NCBI RefSeq assembly: GCF_000718775.1 | Contig: NZ_JOCB01000045.1 | Coordinates: forward strand, 1-58,952 | Origin: Streptomyces sp. NRRL S-31 | GTDB taxonomy: Bacteria; Actinomycetota; Actinomycetes; Streptomycetales; Streptomycetaceae | Direction of reading: 5' to 3' | DNA: 58,952 bases | Shown: positions 35,347 through 44,365 of the stretch, one piece after another | Position numbering within the stretch: position 1 is the first letter of the stretch | Layout: every line of letters begins with the position of its first letter | The notes under the pieces: model-generated | Database searches by the model: none | The model's input: the letters and a program-made list of their open reading frames with translations, nothing else | Told to the model about the DNA's origin: nothing | Program-made: the position numbers and the translations under genes

Positions 35347-35465
35347 AGCCGTACACCCCGGCCTTCGGCCAGCGCGACACGACGTACGTCCGCCGGCGCG
35401 TCCGACCACGAATCGGAGCCGCCGCACCTTCCGACGAACTCCTCGCGTGAAAGAGCTGACCTCTC

Positions 35466-36041
35466 ATGGCGACCACCCGCTCCCTCTCCACCGCCACCCT
35501 GGCCACCCCCGCCCCGAACGGCACGCGGCACCGGCTGCGTGCCGTCGACCGGGACGAGGTGGTGGACGTCGCGGACTTCCTGCCGCCGGGCGCCACCTGG
35601 CTGCCCGCGCCGCAGCACACCCTGCCCGCCCTGCCGGGACAGCCGCCGATGGTCGGGTACCTGGTGCTGGTCCCGGCCGACCAGCGGCCGCCGTTCCTGC
35701 CGGTCGCGGTCCCGGACCAGCCGGAGACCGAGCCGGAGCCCGGCACCGACCCGCTGGTGCGGATCGACCCCGTGCAGCGCACCGCCAGCGTCGAAGGCCG
35801 TGAACTCGACCTGACCTACCTGGAGTTCGAGCTGCTCGCGCACCTGGTGGCACACCCCAACCGGGTGCACACCCGCGACCAGCTGGTCACCACGGTGTGG
35901 GGGTACGGCCACGTCGGCGACGGCCGCACCGTCGACGTCCACATCGCCCGGCTGCGCCGCAAGCTGGGCGACGGGCACCGCCAGGCGATCCAGACCGTGC
36001 GCCGGGTCGGCTACAAGTACACGCCGCCGACCGGCCGCTGA
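35466..36041 (+). CDS. Winged-helix (OmpR/PhoB-type) DNA-binding protein without receiver domain
   Basis: A 191-residue regulator. Residues 95-188 are a Trans_reg_C domain: LVRIDPVQRTASVEGRELDLTYLEFELLAHLVAHPNRVHTRDQLVTTVWGYGHVGDGRTVDVHIARLRRKLGD and the final VRRVGYKYTPP. The N-terminal 95 residues are not a receiver domain: no phospho-acceptor Asp pocket is visible, and the stretch is Pro-rich (LPPGATWLPAPQHTLPALPGQPPMVGYLVLVPADQRPPFLPVAVPDQPETEPEP). It is thus a one-component regulator with an unknown input. ATG 35466; the ribosome site is weak. The leader-like small ORF upstream may control its expression. Confidence 0.85.
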   Translation: MATTRSLSTATLATPAPNGTRHRLRAVDRDEVVDVADFLPPGATWLPAPQHTLPALPGQPPMVGYLVLVPADQRPPFLPVAVPDQPETEPEPGTDPLVRIDPVQRTASVEGRELDLTYLEFELLAHLVAHPNRVHTRDQLVTTVWGYGHVGDGRTVDVHIARLRRKLGDGHRQAIQTVRRVGYKYTPPTGR

Positions 36042-36102
36042 CCCTTCTGCCGTCGGCAGACCGCCGCGCCCTCGCGGGCCTTGGCCGGGCAGGATCACCG
36101 GC

Positions 36103-37128
36103 ATGAGACTTCTGGTGCTGGGCGGTACGGAGTTCGTGGGGCGGACCGTCGTGGAGGCCGCGCTCGCACGCGGCTGGGAGGTGACCGTCCTCAACAGGGG
36201 ACGGCACCGGCCCCCGGCCGGGGCGCGGTCGCTGCGCGGCGACCGCACCGCGCCCGGCGGTCTCGCCACGCTCGCCGCGGACGGCGGCGCCTGGGACGCG
36301 GTGGTCGACACCTGGTCGGCCGCCCCGCGCGCCGTGCACGAGGCGGCCCGGCTGCTGCGCGGCCGGGCCGGGCGGTACGCGTACGTCTCCAGCCGGTCGG
36401 TGTACGCCTGGCCCCCGCCGCCCGGGGGCGCGGAGCAGGCGCCGCTGGTCGAGGGCGCCGCCGCCGACGCCGGGCCGAGCGACTACGCGCGTGACAAGCG
36501 CGGCGGCGAACTGGCCGCCGTCGGCGCCTTCGGCGCGGCGGACACGCTGCTGGTCCGGGCCGGGCTGATCCTCGGCCCGTACGAGAACGTCGGCCGGCTG
36601 CCCTGGTGGCTGTCCCGGATCGCGCGCGGCGGCCCGGTGCTCGCCCCCGGCCCCCGGGAGCTGCCGCTCCAGTACATCGACGTCCGCGACCTCGCCGACT
36701 GGCTGCTCGGCGCACTGGTGAAGGGCCTGAGCGGCCCGTACGACCTGGTGGGCCCGCCCGGCCACACCACCGTGGGCGAGCTGCTGCGGGCCTGCCTGGA
36801 CGCCACCGGCGCGGACGCCGAGCTGTGCTGGACCGACCCGGAGACGGTGCTGGCCGCCGGGATCGAGCCGTGGACCGAGCTGCCGGTGTGGGTGCCGCCG
36901 GGCGGCGAGCCGTACGACGCGCTGCACCGCGCGGACGTGTCACGGGCGCTCGCGACGGGACTGCTCTGCCGTCCGGTGACCGAGACGGTGGACGGCACCT
37001 GGCGCTGGCTGACGGCGCTCGGCGGCACCGCGCCCCAGCGGCCGGACCGGACCGCCCCGGGCCTGGCCCCCGAGGTGGAGGCCCGGGTGCTGGGCACGGC
37101 CGGGGGTGTACCTGGCACCACCCCCTGA
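36103..37128 (+). CDS. NAD-dependent epimerase/dehydratase (extended SDR)
   Basis: A 341-residue Rossmann protein. MRLLVLGGTEFVGRTVVEAALARGWEVTVLNRG is the nucleotide-binding start of the 'reductase' branch related to CSP41-like/atypical SDRs; VSSRSVYAW and SDYARDKRGGELAA carry the Tyr-x3-Lys-like pair (YARDK), and QYIDVRDLADWLLGALVKGLSGPYDLVGP is the typical later block. ATG 36103 lies seven bases after CAGGAT (36090-36095). Substrate unknown. The gene ends just before a response-regulator remnant. Confidence 0.85.
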   Translation: MRLLVLGGTEFVGRTVVEAALARGWEVTVLNRGRHRPPAGARSLRGDRTAPGGLATLAADGGAWDAVVDTWSAAPRAVHEAARLLRGRAGRYAYVSSRSVYAWPPPPGGAEQAPLVEGAAADAGPSDYARDKRGGELAAVGAFGAADTLLVRAGLILGPYENVGRLPWWLSRIARGGPVLAPGPRELPLQYIDVRDLADWLLGALVKGLSGPYDLVGPPGHTTVGELLRACLDATGADAELCWTDPETVLAAGIEPWTELPVWVPPGGEPYDALHRADVSRALATGLLCRPVTETVDGTWRWLTALGGTAPQRPDRTAPGLAPEVEARVLGTAGGVPGTTP

Positions 37129-37144
37129 CGTGGGGCTCCGCCCC

Positions 37145-37560
37145 GTGACCGGGTCGGCCGGCGCGCGTGAACTGCTCGCCGACGGCGACGGCGGGATCGG
37201 CTACCTGCTGAAGGATCGGGTGTTCGACGCGGAGCAGTTCGCGGACGCCGTACGCCGGGTCGCGGCCGGTGGCACGGCGATGGACCCCCAGGTGATCCAG
37301 CAGTCGCTGTCCCGGCGGTCGGCCGGCGACCCGCCGCTCGGCCGGCTCACCCCGCGGGAGCGGGAGGTGCTGGAGCTGATGGCGCAGGGCCGGTCCGACG
37401 CGGGCATCGCGGCGCAGCTGGTGGTGACGGAACGGGCGATCGCCAAGCACACCTCCGACATCTTCGCCAAGCTGGGCCTGGAGGTCTCCGACGACGACAA
37501 CCGGCGCGTGCCGGCGGTGCTCGCCTGTCTGGACCAGGATCGCCGACCCGCCGACCCTCC
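37145..37560 (+). pseudogene. Remnant of a NarL/FixJ-type response regulator
   Basis: The frame from GTG 37145 encodes ARELLADGDGGIGYLLKDRV, FDAEQFADAVRRVAAGGTAMDPQVI, then LGRLTPREREVLELMAQGRSDAGIAAQLVVTERAIAKHTSDIFAKLGL and a short tail. This is the last piece of a receiver domain followed by a complete LuxR DNA-binding domain. The first roughly 85-90 receiver residues, including the phospho-Asp, are absent, and no sensor kinase is next to it. The normal stop after the LuxR domain is lost: the frame runs on through a CGGCGCTCCGG-type repeat into the next gene. It is most simply a decayed regulator; a short DNA-binding protein cannot be excluded. Confidence 0.75.
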
Positions 37561-37712
37561 GGACCTTTCGCTCCGGCGGTCCGGCGCTCCGGCGCTCCGG
37601 CGGGGAATCCGGCGAGCGGTGAACACCTCGGGGGCGGCGTCCGTATGGAAGGGCGCCGCTTCACTCCTGTCGGGCGCCCGATGCCGCCCCACGAGGAAGT
37701 CAGAGGAGTTCC

Positions 37713-39236
37713 ATGGGACGCAACACACGAAAACGCCGTACGCCGCCGGCCGCCAGGGCCGTGGCCGCAGCGGCGGTCTTAGCGCTCGGTGGGGGCGGGC
37801 TGGTCTGGGCGAACTTCCACGCCTCGGCGCACGAACCGGACCACCGGTCGTGGGGAGGCGACGCGACCAAGGCCGCGCCGGCGCGGGTCACCACGGTCTC
37901 CTGCCCGGACGTCGGCCAGCAGCTGACGAACGTGCCGGACGCGGCCCGCCGGGACGTGGCGAACGAACTGGCCGGCCTCGACCGGCAGATCACCGAGGCG
38001 TACAGCCGGCTCGCCGCCACGCGGGACGCGCAGGCCAAGGACGCGGGCTTCGTGCAGAACGCCATCGTCGGCCCGCTGAAGGAGAAGCGGGCGGCGGCGA
38101 TCGACCGGATCGGGACCGACGTCCGGCGGGCCGGGGGTTCCTTCGACGACACATTGGGGCGGCTCGCCGCCTGCACCGCGCAGACCGCCGACCGGACCAC
38201 CGCGGGCGGTGACGGCCGAGACGGCGGCGGAGGCCGGCAGAACACCGGCGGCTCGCAGAACCAGGGAGGTCAGCAGAACGAGGGCCGGCCGCCGGGCGGC
38301 ATCGGCGGGCAGGCCGGCAACGGCCCCGTCGCGGCCGACTTCGTGGACATCACCAAGGTGGCACCGAACGTCCAGGGCAAGCCGCCCAGGCTTCGCACCG
38401 CCTCGACGGGCACGTTCACCACCCGCTGCGGTGTGAACGCCAACAAGAACCACAACACCGACAACGTGATCGTGGCGCCCGGCGTGGCCAACGGCGCGCA
38501 CCACCTGCACGACTACGTCGGCAACCAGAAGGTCGACGCGTTCGCCGACAACCGGACGTTCCTCCAGGGCGGCACCAGCTGCCGCAACCGCGCCGACCTG
38601 TCGGCGTACTACTGGCCGGTCGTCCGCGTCCAGGACGGCTCCCGGGACTTCGACCAGGACCGGGACGGCGGCGGCAAGGAGGGCAACGTCGGCCGCGTCC
38701 TGACCCCGGTCCAGGCCGAGATCAAGTACGTGGGCAGCCCGGCGGCCAAGGTCGTCGCGATGCCGCGGTTCCTGCGCGTCATCACCGGTGACGCCAAGGC
38801 CGCCACCAACGGCCCGGTGAACGCCAACGCGCACTGGAGCTGCACCGGCTTCGAGAACAAGGTGCAGCTGACACAGCAGTACCCGATCTGCCCCCGGGGC
38901 AGCCGGGTGGTGCGCTCGTTCGCCTTCCAGAACTGCTGGGACGGGCAGAACACCGACAGCGCCAACCACCGCACGCACGTGGCCTTCGCCGACCCGGCGA
39001 GCGGGGTCTGCCCGCCCGGGTTCAAGACGATCCCGCAGCTGACGATGCGGCTCGTCTACGCCGTCGACCCGCCGGCCGTGCGCGACGGCCGGGTGGTGAA
39101 CGCCTACGCGGTGGACGGCTTCCCGGAGCAGCTGCACAAGGCGGTCACCGACCACGACGACTTCATCAGCGTCACGCGCGACGGTCTGGCCGAAAGGATC
39201 GCCGACTGCCTCAACCGCGGCCGGAACTGCGCCTGA
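37713..39236 (+). CDS. Secreted DUF1996-domain protein
   Basis: Exported protein of 507 residues. A basic N-terminus and hydrophobic segment ([36 protein letters not shown]) form a signal peptide. Residues 60-150 are helical and Arg/Ala-rich, then a Gly/Gln/Asn linker ([27 protein letters not shown]). The DUF1996 domain follows ([100 protein letters not shown]) with conserved Cys and HHLHD. The family is common in fungi and actinobacteria; its function is unknown. ATG 37713 follows AGAGGAG. It ends at a bidirectional terminator. Confidence 0.88.
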   Translation: MGRNTRKRRTPPAARAVAAAAVLALGGGGLVWANFHASAHEPDHRSWGGDATKAAPARVTTVSCPDVGQQLTNVPDAARRDVANELAGLDRQITEAYSRLAATRDAQAKDAGFVQNAIVGPLKEKRAAAIDRIGTDVRRAGGSFDDTLGRLAACTAQTADRTTAGGDGRDGGGGRQNTGGSQNQGGQQNEGRPPGGIGGQAGNGPVAADFVDITKVAPNVQGKPPRLRTASTGTFTTRCGVNANKNHNTDNVIVAPGVANGAHHLHDYVGNQKVDAFADNRTFLQGGTSCRNRADLSAYYWPVVRVQDGSRDFDQDRDGGGKEGNVGRVLTPVQAEIKYVGSPAAKVVAMPRFLRVITGDAKAATNGPVNANAHWSCTGFENKVQLTQQYPICPRGSRVVRSFAFQNCWDGQNTDSANHRTHVAFADPASGVCPPGFKTIPQLTMRLVYAVDPPAVRDGRVVNAYAVDGFPEQLHKAVTDHDDFISVTRDGLAERIADCLNRGRNCA

Positions 39237-39258
39237 TCCCACCGCGGCCCCCGGACAG

Positions 39259-39294
39259 AAGGCCGGTGACGATCCCCCTCCCGTCACCGGCCTT
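39259..39294. terminator. Bidirectional terminator between DUF1996 and lipoprotein genes
   Basis: AAGGCCGGTGACG (39259-39271) pairs with CGTCACCGGCCTT (39282-39294), a 13-bp stem with a 10-base C-rich loop, between two convergent stop codons. Confidence 0.85.
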
Positions 39295-39314
39295 CGCCGT
39301 GCCCGCGGTCCGTG

Positions 39315-39707
39315 TCAGCCGCCGTGCGCGTGGTGGTCGGCGCCGGTCTCCAGATCACCGCCGAGCGTGCCGCGCAGCGCCTCCACCACCCCGCCGTCGC
39401 CCACGGCCACCCACTTGCGGCCGACCAGGTAGTGACCGCCGTAGTCCTTCGCGTCGTCGATCCACTCGCGCTGGCCGCGGTCGGTGGCGAAGGTGGCGAG
39501 GACGAACCTCCCCGCGCCGGTGCGGCAGACGGCCTGGCGGATCTCGTCGGCGTCGGTCTGCATGTCGGGTCTGCACCGCACCTCGGCGGCGAGGCGCTCC
39601 AGGCTGCCGGTCGCGGTGGGCGGCACCGGGTCGGCGCTCCGGTCCGCGCCGCAGCCCGCCAGCGCCAGTACGGCCGTCCCGCACAGCAGCGCACTCGTCA
39701 GCCTCAT
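39315..39707 (-). CDS. Small putative lipoprotein
   Basis: A 130-residue exported lipoprotein. The signal peptide MRLTSALLCGTAVLALAGCG ends in the lipobox LAGC with Cys19 as the lipidation site. The mature part (LERLAAEVRCRPDMQTDADEIRQAVCRTGAGRFVLATFATDRGQREWIDDAKDYGGHYLVGRKWVAVG) has two Cys likely forming a disulfide and ends in a His-rich GADHHAHGG that may bind metal. ATG 39707 follows GGAGG. The family was not recognised by name. Confidence 0.8.
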   Translation of the reverse strand: MRLTSALLCGTAVLALAGCGADRSADPVPPTATGSLERLAAEVRCRPDMQTDADEIRQAVCRTGAGRFVLATFATDRGQREWIDDAKDYGGHYLVGRKWVAVGDGGVVEALRGTLGGDLETGADHHAHGG

Positions 39708-39821
39708 CCGTTCCTCCGGTCCAGGTGTGCCCAGCGTGCCCCGTTCCCCCGGATACGGCTCCCGCGCGCGATGCGCTCAAATCCGATGACCGCGTGCGCA
39801 CGGGTGTGCGAAGGTGGCGCG

Positions 39822-40331
39822 GTGAACGAGGACTGGGAAGACCGCGTGGCCGCCGCCTGGGCCGCCTTCGACGCGTATCCGGAGGAGCGCGCGCACGAGT
39901 TCCGCGCGCGGATCGACGCGCTCGCCGCCGAACTGCCGGACGGCGACCCGCTGGGCCTGTTCGAGCGGGCCTGCGCCTGGGACTCGACCGGTCACTCGGA
40001 CAAGGCGGTGCCGCTGTACCGCGAGGCGCTGGCGCGCGGACTCGGCGCGGCGAGCCGGTACAAGGCGCGCCGGGCGAAGATCCAGCTGTCCAGCTCGCTG
40101 CGGAACATCGGCGAGGCCGAACAGGGCGTCACCCTCCTCACCCCCGAACTGGACGCGCCCGGCGACGAGTTGGACGACGCGGTGCGGGCGTGTCTCGCCC
40201 TGTGCCTGTCCAGCCTCGGCCGCGACCGCGAGGGGCTGTCCCTGGTGCTCGGCGCGCTCGCCCCGCATCTGCCGCGCTACCAGCGGTCGATGGCGAACTA
40301 CGCCCGCGCCCTGGTCGAACCGGAGGTGTGA
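39822..40331 (+). CDS. TPR-like repeat protein
   Basis: Soluble helical protein of 169 residues with tetratricopeptide-like repeats, including PLGLFERACAWDSTGHSDKAVPLYREALARGLG, SRYKARRAKIQLSSSLRNIGEAEQGVTLLTPEL and ACLALCLSSLGRDREGLSLVLGALA. It has the look of Streptomyces 'tetratricopeptide repeat' proteins that mediate protein contacts. GTG 39822 follows AAGGTGG. The stop is 49 bases before the next gene, so co-transcription is possible. Confidence 0.8.
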   Translation: MNEDWEDRVAAAWAAFDAYPEERAHEFRARIDALAAELPDGDPLGLFERACAWDSTGHSDKAVPLYREALARGLGAASRYKARRAKIQLSSSLRNIGEAEQGVTLLTPELDAPGDELDDAVRACLALCLSSLGRDREGLSLVLGALAPHLPRYQRSMANYARALVEPEV

Positions 40332-40380
40332 ACCACCCGTCCGGCGGTGACCAACCACCGGCTCGCTCGTTGGCCCGGAC

Positions 40381-42297
40381 GTGCAGTCACAGGATGTCTC
40401 CCCACGTCACGCGGCCCCTTCCGGCGGCGCCGGCCCGGTCGCCGTCGAGCAGGCCGAGGCCGCGCTCGTCGAGCACTACCCCCGGCTGGTCCGGCTCGCC
40501 TACCTCGTGCTGCCGCCGGGCCTCGGCCGCGGCCGCCGCGTGCTGACCGCACACGCCCTCGTCCAGCGCGCCCTGCCCCGGGGCCGCCGACGGCCGTCGG
40601 TGATCCCGGCGCAGACCTCCGGCCGGGAGGTCGACCCCGGCTACGCCTATCTGCGGGAACGCGTCCTGCGCTCGGCCCTGGCGGCGGCCCGCCCCCGCGG
40701 CGGCCTGTCCCGCCTCGTCCCCGTGTCGCCGACGCTCCCGCGGGTGTGGGGCCTCACGCTGTTCCCGCACTCCGGCGGCGCGGACGAACTCGCCCTGGAC
40801 CAGAGGCTGTCGACGCTGTCCGGCCCGGCCCGGGCCGCCTATGTGCTGCGCGGCCTGGAGAAGCTGGCCGACCCGGACGTCTGCGGACTGCTCGCGTCCG
40901 CCGGGGTGGCCGATCCGGGCGGCGCGCTGGCGGCGGCGAACCGCGTGCCCGCGCACCCGGGACTGCTCTCCTCCCCCGAGTTCGACGCCTGCTCGCTGCA
41001 AGCCCGGCCCACCGATCCGGTGCGCCGCCGCCGGCACACCAGGGCCGTGCTCGCCGCGGCCGCCGCGCTCACGGTGGGCGGCGCGCTGGCCGTCCTGCCG
41101 GGCCGCGGCTGGGGCCCCGACGGCGCCGCCGCGCCGGTCTACGCCCAGAACCCCGCCGCGCAGGCCGCCCTCGACCCCGGCAGGCTGACCCGGGTCTCCC
41201 CCGCGGCCTGGCGCACCTCCGCGCGCACCGACTTCTCCGTGTGGCCGGCGCGCGGGCCGCTCACCGGCGACGAGGCCCTGCTGCGCCGCGCGCTCGCCGT
41301 GTGGGCCCGCCCCGGGGAGCGGGTCCGGGTGTCGGCGACCCCCGGCACCCAGACCGGCGGCCCGGCCGGTCCGCCCCGGTTGCTGTACGCGGGCGAGGTC
41401 GACACCGCCCGCGTGGTGATGTTCTACGACGGCCTGCGCATCGTCCGCTACGCCGAGCCGGCGGACGGCACCCGGGGCGCGGTCCTGGACCTGGCCCGGG
41501 TCGACGGCGCGGCGGACGCCGGGGCGGGCGCGCTGGTGCTGGGCCGCTCCGACGGCAACGTCCGCTATCTGACCGCCCCGTGGGTGACGAAGGCGGCCCA
41601 GCGGGACCTGACGAAGCCGGACGCCGCCGCGAAGCCGCTGGCCCTCGCCGACGGGGTCACCGCACCGCTGGCCGCCCCCGCCGCGCGGACCGGCGGCTGC
41701 ACCTCGTGGACCGTGCTCCAGCTGACCGACGCCGCCGGCACCCGGCTCTCCACCGATCTCGGCGAGCTGGTCCCGGCGCACCTGACGGCCGGCCGGCCCG
41801 GCGCGGCCGGGGAGGCGTCCGGTGCGCGGGGCCTGCACACCTGGGCGCCGTTCGCCTGCTCGCTGGCGGCCGAGCGCTCGGCGGGCGTGCGCAGCGTCAA
41901 CGCCTGGGCCTACGCCGAGCAGCCGCTGCCCGACGGCAGCGGGTCCGGCACCTGGGTGTGCACCCGGGCGGAGACCTGGCGCGGTGACGGCACGGCCGCG
42001 CTGGCACAGTTCGGCACGCCGGGCGGGACGGCCGGCGCGGTCGTCGCCAAGGGCACGGACGTGCCGGCCTGCGGGCCGCGCGATCCGCAGGTGCTGGCCG
42101 GGGTGCTGTGGAAGTCGGCGGCCGGGCACTGGTACCTGCTGGCGGCGGGCGGCGAGGAGACCGCGTCGATCACGGCGTCGGGCGGGATCACCGCGTCCGG
42201 GCCGGGGCCGTTGCTGACGGCGAAGGCGCGGCAGGGGGCGCGGGCCGATCTGACGGGCACCTTGGCGGACGGCCGGCCGATCAGCGGACTGCACTGA
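40381..42297 (+). CDS. Large single-pass membrane protein with ECF-sigma-like N-terminus
   Basis: A 638-residue protein. The first 170 residues resemble a degenerate ECF sigma factor: AEAALVEHYPRLVRLAYLVLPP recalls region 2 and DQRLSTLSGPARAAYVLRGLEKLADPDVCGLLASAGV recalls region 4. At about residues 220-240 there is one transmembrane segment (RAVLAAAAALTVGGALAVLP) after a basic stop-transfer (RRRRHTR). The remaining 390 residues should lie outside the cell and form repeated beta-rich blocks with paired Cys (GGCTSWTVLQL, WAPFACSLAAE, TWVCTRAETW, DVPACGP). The family is unnamed to me. GTG 40381 lacks a clear ribosome site, so the true start could differ. Confidence 0.75.
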   Translation: MQSQDVSPRHAAPSGGAGPVAVEQAEAALVEHYPRLVRLAYLVLPPGLGRGRRVLTAHALVQRALPRGRRRPSVIPAQTSGREVDPGYAYLRERVLRSALAAARPRGGLSRLVPVSPTLPRVWGLTLFPHSGGADELALDQRLSTLSGPARAAYVLRGLEKLADPDVCGLLASAGVADPGGALAAANRVPAHPGLLSSPEFDACSLQARPTDPVRRRRHTRAVLAAAAALTVGGALAVLPGRGWGPDGAAAPVYAQNPAAQAALDPGRLTRVSPAAWRTSARTDFSVWPARGPLTGDEALLRRALAVWARPGERVRVSATPGTQTGGPAGPPRLLYAGEVDTARVVMFYDGLRIVRYAEPADGTRGAVLDLARVDGAADAGAGALVLGRSDGNVRYLTAPWVTKAAQRDLTKPDAAAKPLALADGVTAPLAAPAARTGGCTSWTVLQLTDAAGTRLSTDLGELVPAHLTAGRPGAAGEASGARGLHTWAPFACSLAAERSAGVRSVNAWAYAEQPLPDGSGSGTWVCTRAETWRGDGTAALAQFGTPGGTAGAVVAKGTDVPACGPRDPQVLAGVLWKSAAGHWYLLAAGGEETASITASGGITASGPGPLLTAKARQGARADLTGTLADGRPISGLH

Positions 42298-42354
42298 CCG
42301 CCACGCTGTTGACGGTCGCGTAAACAAGCTCGGCCACAGGGGTTCTCACACGCC

Positions 42355-42371
42355 TTACCGATCAGTACATT
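42355..42371 (+). promoter_or_regulatory. TetR-type operator and -10 box before the di-iron protein gene
   Basis: TTACCGATCAGTAC (42355-42368) resembles one imperfect copy of the palindrome TTACCGATCGGTAA; the other copy is before the tetR gene at 44343. TACATT (42366-42371) overlaps it and ends six bases before ATG 42378, so binding would block a leaderless promoter. Confidence 0.6.
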
Positions 42372-42377
42372 GACGCC

Positions 42378-43277
42378 ATGTCTAACACGCAGTCCCGGCC
42401 GGTCGAGTCCGAGCGGATCGCGCTCAAGGCTCGCAACGTGTCCTTCTCGTGGCAGGACACACCGCTGCACTGGGTGCCCGGCGACCCGTTCACCACGCAC
42501 ACCATCAACGTGCTGCACCTGCTGCTGCCCGCCGGCGAGCGGTGGTTCGTGCACGTGTACAAGCAGGTGCTGCCACTGATCCGGGACGACCGGCTCCGCG
42601 AGGACGTCCTCGGGTTCATCGGCCAGGAGGCCATGCACTCCCAGGCCCATGACGAGGTGCTGCCGCACCTGCGCGAGCTGGGCCTGGACCCGACGCCGTA
42701 CACCGCGCAGGTCGACTGGTTCTTCGAGAAGCTGCTCGGCGACCGCACCCTGCCGCCGGGCCGGGCCCGCCGCTGGTGGCTGCTGGAGCGGGTGGCCCTG
42801 ATCGCGGCCATCGAGCACTACACGGCGTTCCTCGGCGACTGGGTGCTGAACGCGGCCGAGCTGGACCGGCGGGGCGCCGACCCGACCATGCTGGACCTGC
42901 TGCGCTGGCACGGCGCCGAGGAGGTCGAGCACCGGTCCGTGGCCTTCGACCTCTTCCAGCACGTGGACGGCGGCTACCGGCGCCGGGCGCGCACCTGGGC
43001 GACGGCCTTCGGCGCGCTGGTGTTCCTCTGGCAGCGCGGGATCCGCTTCTTCCTGGAGAACGATCCGACCCTCACCGATCCCAGGGCGTCCTTCAGGGAC
43101 TTCCACCTGCGCGGCCGGCAGGGCCTGCTGCCCGCCACCGGGGACGTGCTGCGCTCCGTACCGCGCTACCTCAGCCGCGACTACCACCCCTCCCGGGAGT
43201 GCTCCACCGCCCAGGCCGTGGCGTACCTGGCCGGTTCCCCCGCCGCGCTCGCCGCCGAGCAGCGGGAGGCGGCGTGA
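42378..43277 (+). CDS. PF10118-type 'metal-dependent hydrolase', probable ferritin-like di-iron protein
   Basis: A 299-residue protein of the YbcI-like family formally called metal-dependent hydrolases. Residue patterns are ferritin-like: GFIGQEAMHSQAHDEVL and LIAAIEHYTAFLGDWVL, then LRWHGAEEVEHRSVAFDLF, i.e. repeated Glu-x2-His ligands expected of a di-iron four-helix bundle. Its stop overlaps the start of a 2Fe-2S reductase (TGATG), so the pair looks like an oxygenase/desaturase with a dedicated electron donor rather than a hydrolase (inference). Leaderless promoter and TetR-type operator lie directly upstream. Confidence 0.8.
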   Translation: MSNTQSRPVESERIALKARNVSFSWQDTPLHWVPGDPFTTHTINVLHLLLPAGERWFVHVYKQVLPLIRDDRLREDVLGFIGQEAMHSQAHDEVLPHLRELGLDPTPYTAQVDWFFEKLLGDRTLPPGRARRWWLLERVALIAAIEHYTAFLGDWVLNAAELDRRGADPTMLDLLRWHGAEEVEHRSVAFDLFQHVDGGYRRRARTWATAFGALVFLWQRGIRFFLENDPTLTDPRASFRDFHLRGRQGLLPATGDVLRSVPRYLSRDYHPSRECSTAQAVAYLAGSPAALAAEQREAA

Positions 43278-44329
43278 TGCCCAAGCCGCGGACCGTCGCG
43301 CTCCTCGCGGGCGCCGCGCTGCTCACCCGGCGGGCCCTGCGCCGCCGCGTCAGGCGCTCCCCGCTGTGGCCGCTGCCCGCCCTGGACCCGCCGGTCTCCG
43401 GCCGGGCGCGCGCACGGGTGCCGCGGCTGCTGCTCACCGCCCACGAGACGATCGCCGACGGGGTCGTACGGCTGCGCCTGGAGGGGTCCGGGCTGCCGCG
43501 CTGGGAGCCGGGGGCCCATCTGGACCTGGTGCTGCCGTCGGGGCTCGTACGGCAGTACTCGCTGTGCGGGGACCCCGCGGACACCTCCTCGTACACGGTC
43601 GCCGCGCGGCTCGTGCCGGACGGCCGGGGCGGCTCCCGCGAGGTGCACGAGCAGCTCACCGAGGGCATGGAGCTTGAGGTGCGCGGCCCGCGGAACCGCT
43701 TCCCGCTGACCGCCGGGGCGCCCGCGTACGTCTTCGTCGCCGGCGGTATCGGCATCACCCCGATCCTGCCGATGCTGCGGGCCCTGCCGGACGGCACCGA
43801 GTGGCGGCTGCTGTACGGCGGGCGGACCCGGGCGTCGATGCCGTTCCTCCAGGAGGTCCGGGAGCTGGCGGGAGAGCGGCTGACGCTGGTGGTGGAGGAC
43901 GAGGACGGACGGCCGGACCTCGCCGCGCTGTTCGCGGACACCGCCGGGGGCACGGCCGTGTACTGCTGCGGTCCCAAGGGCCTGATGACGGCGGTGGCAC
44001 AGGCGCTGCCCGAGGGCGCCACCCTGCACCTGGAGCGGTTCGCGCCCCGCACCGGCGCCGGCGGCGACACGGAGTTCGAGCTGGAACTGCGGCGCAGCGG
44101 GCGGACGCTGACGGTGCCGGCCGGCTCCACCGTGCTGGCCGCCGTACGCGGCGCCCTGCCGGACACCGCCTACTCCTGCGAGCAGGGCTTCTGCGGGACC
44201 TGCCGGCAGCGGGTGCTGGAGGGGGAGATCGACCACCGGGACGAGCTGCTCACCGACGCCGAGCGGCGCGACTCGATGCTGATCTGCGTCTCCCGGGCGC
44301 GGAGCGACCGGCTGGTGCTCGACATGTGA
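43277..44329 (+). CDS. Phthalate-dioxygenase-reductase-type ferredoxin reductase
   Basis: A 350-residue electron-transfer protein. A short basic/hydrophobic N-terminus (PKPRTVALLAGAALLTRRALRRRVRR) may contact the membrane. The FMN/FAD domain has RQYSLCGDP, the NAD domain has VFVAGGIGITPILPML and VYCCGPKGLM, and the C-terminal plant-type 2Fe-2S ferredoxin domain has CEQGFCGTCRQRVLEGE plus a fourth Cys in SMLICVSRA. The order FMN-NAD-2Fe2S is that of VanB/PDR-type oxygenase reductases. One-base overlap with the di-iron gene indicates coupled translation and a functional partnership. Confidence 0.9.
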   Translation: MPKPRTVALLAGAALLTRRALRRRVRRSPLWPLPALDPPVSGRARARVPRLLLTAHETIADGVVRLRLEGSGLPRWEPGAHLDLVLPSGLVRQYSLCGDPADTSSYTVAARLVPDGRGGSREVHEQLTEGMELEVRGPRNRFPLTAGAPAYVFVAGGIGITPILPMLRALPDGTEWRLLYGGRTRASMPFLQEVRELAGERLTLVVEDEDGRPDLAALFADTAGGTAVYCCGPKGLMTAVAQALPEGATLHLERFAPRTGAGGDTEFELELRRSGRTLTVPAGSTVLAAVRGALPDTAYSCEQGFCGTCRQRVLEGEIDHRDELLTDAERRDSMLICVSRARSDRLVLDM

Positions 44330-44342
44330 TCACGGGCGGCCG

Positions 44343-44359
44343 AATCCGATCGGTAAGGT
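44343..44359 (+). promoter_or_regulatory. TetR-type operator and -10 box before tetR
   Basis: AATCCGATCGGTAA (44343-44356) reads, on the other strand, as TTACCGATCGGATT, sharing TTACCGATC with the site at 42355. TAAGGT (44354-44359) overlaps it and ends six bases before ATG 44366, predicting leaderless autoregulation. Confidence 0.6.
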
Positions 44360-44365
44360 GTTCGC

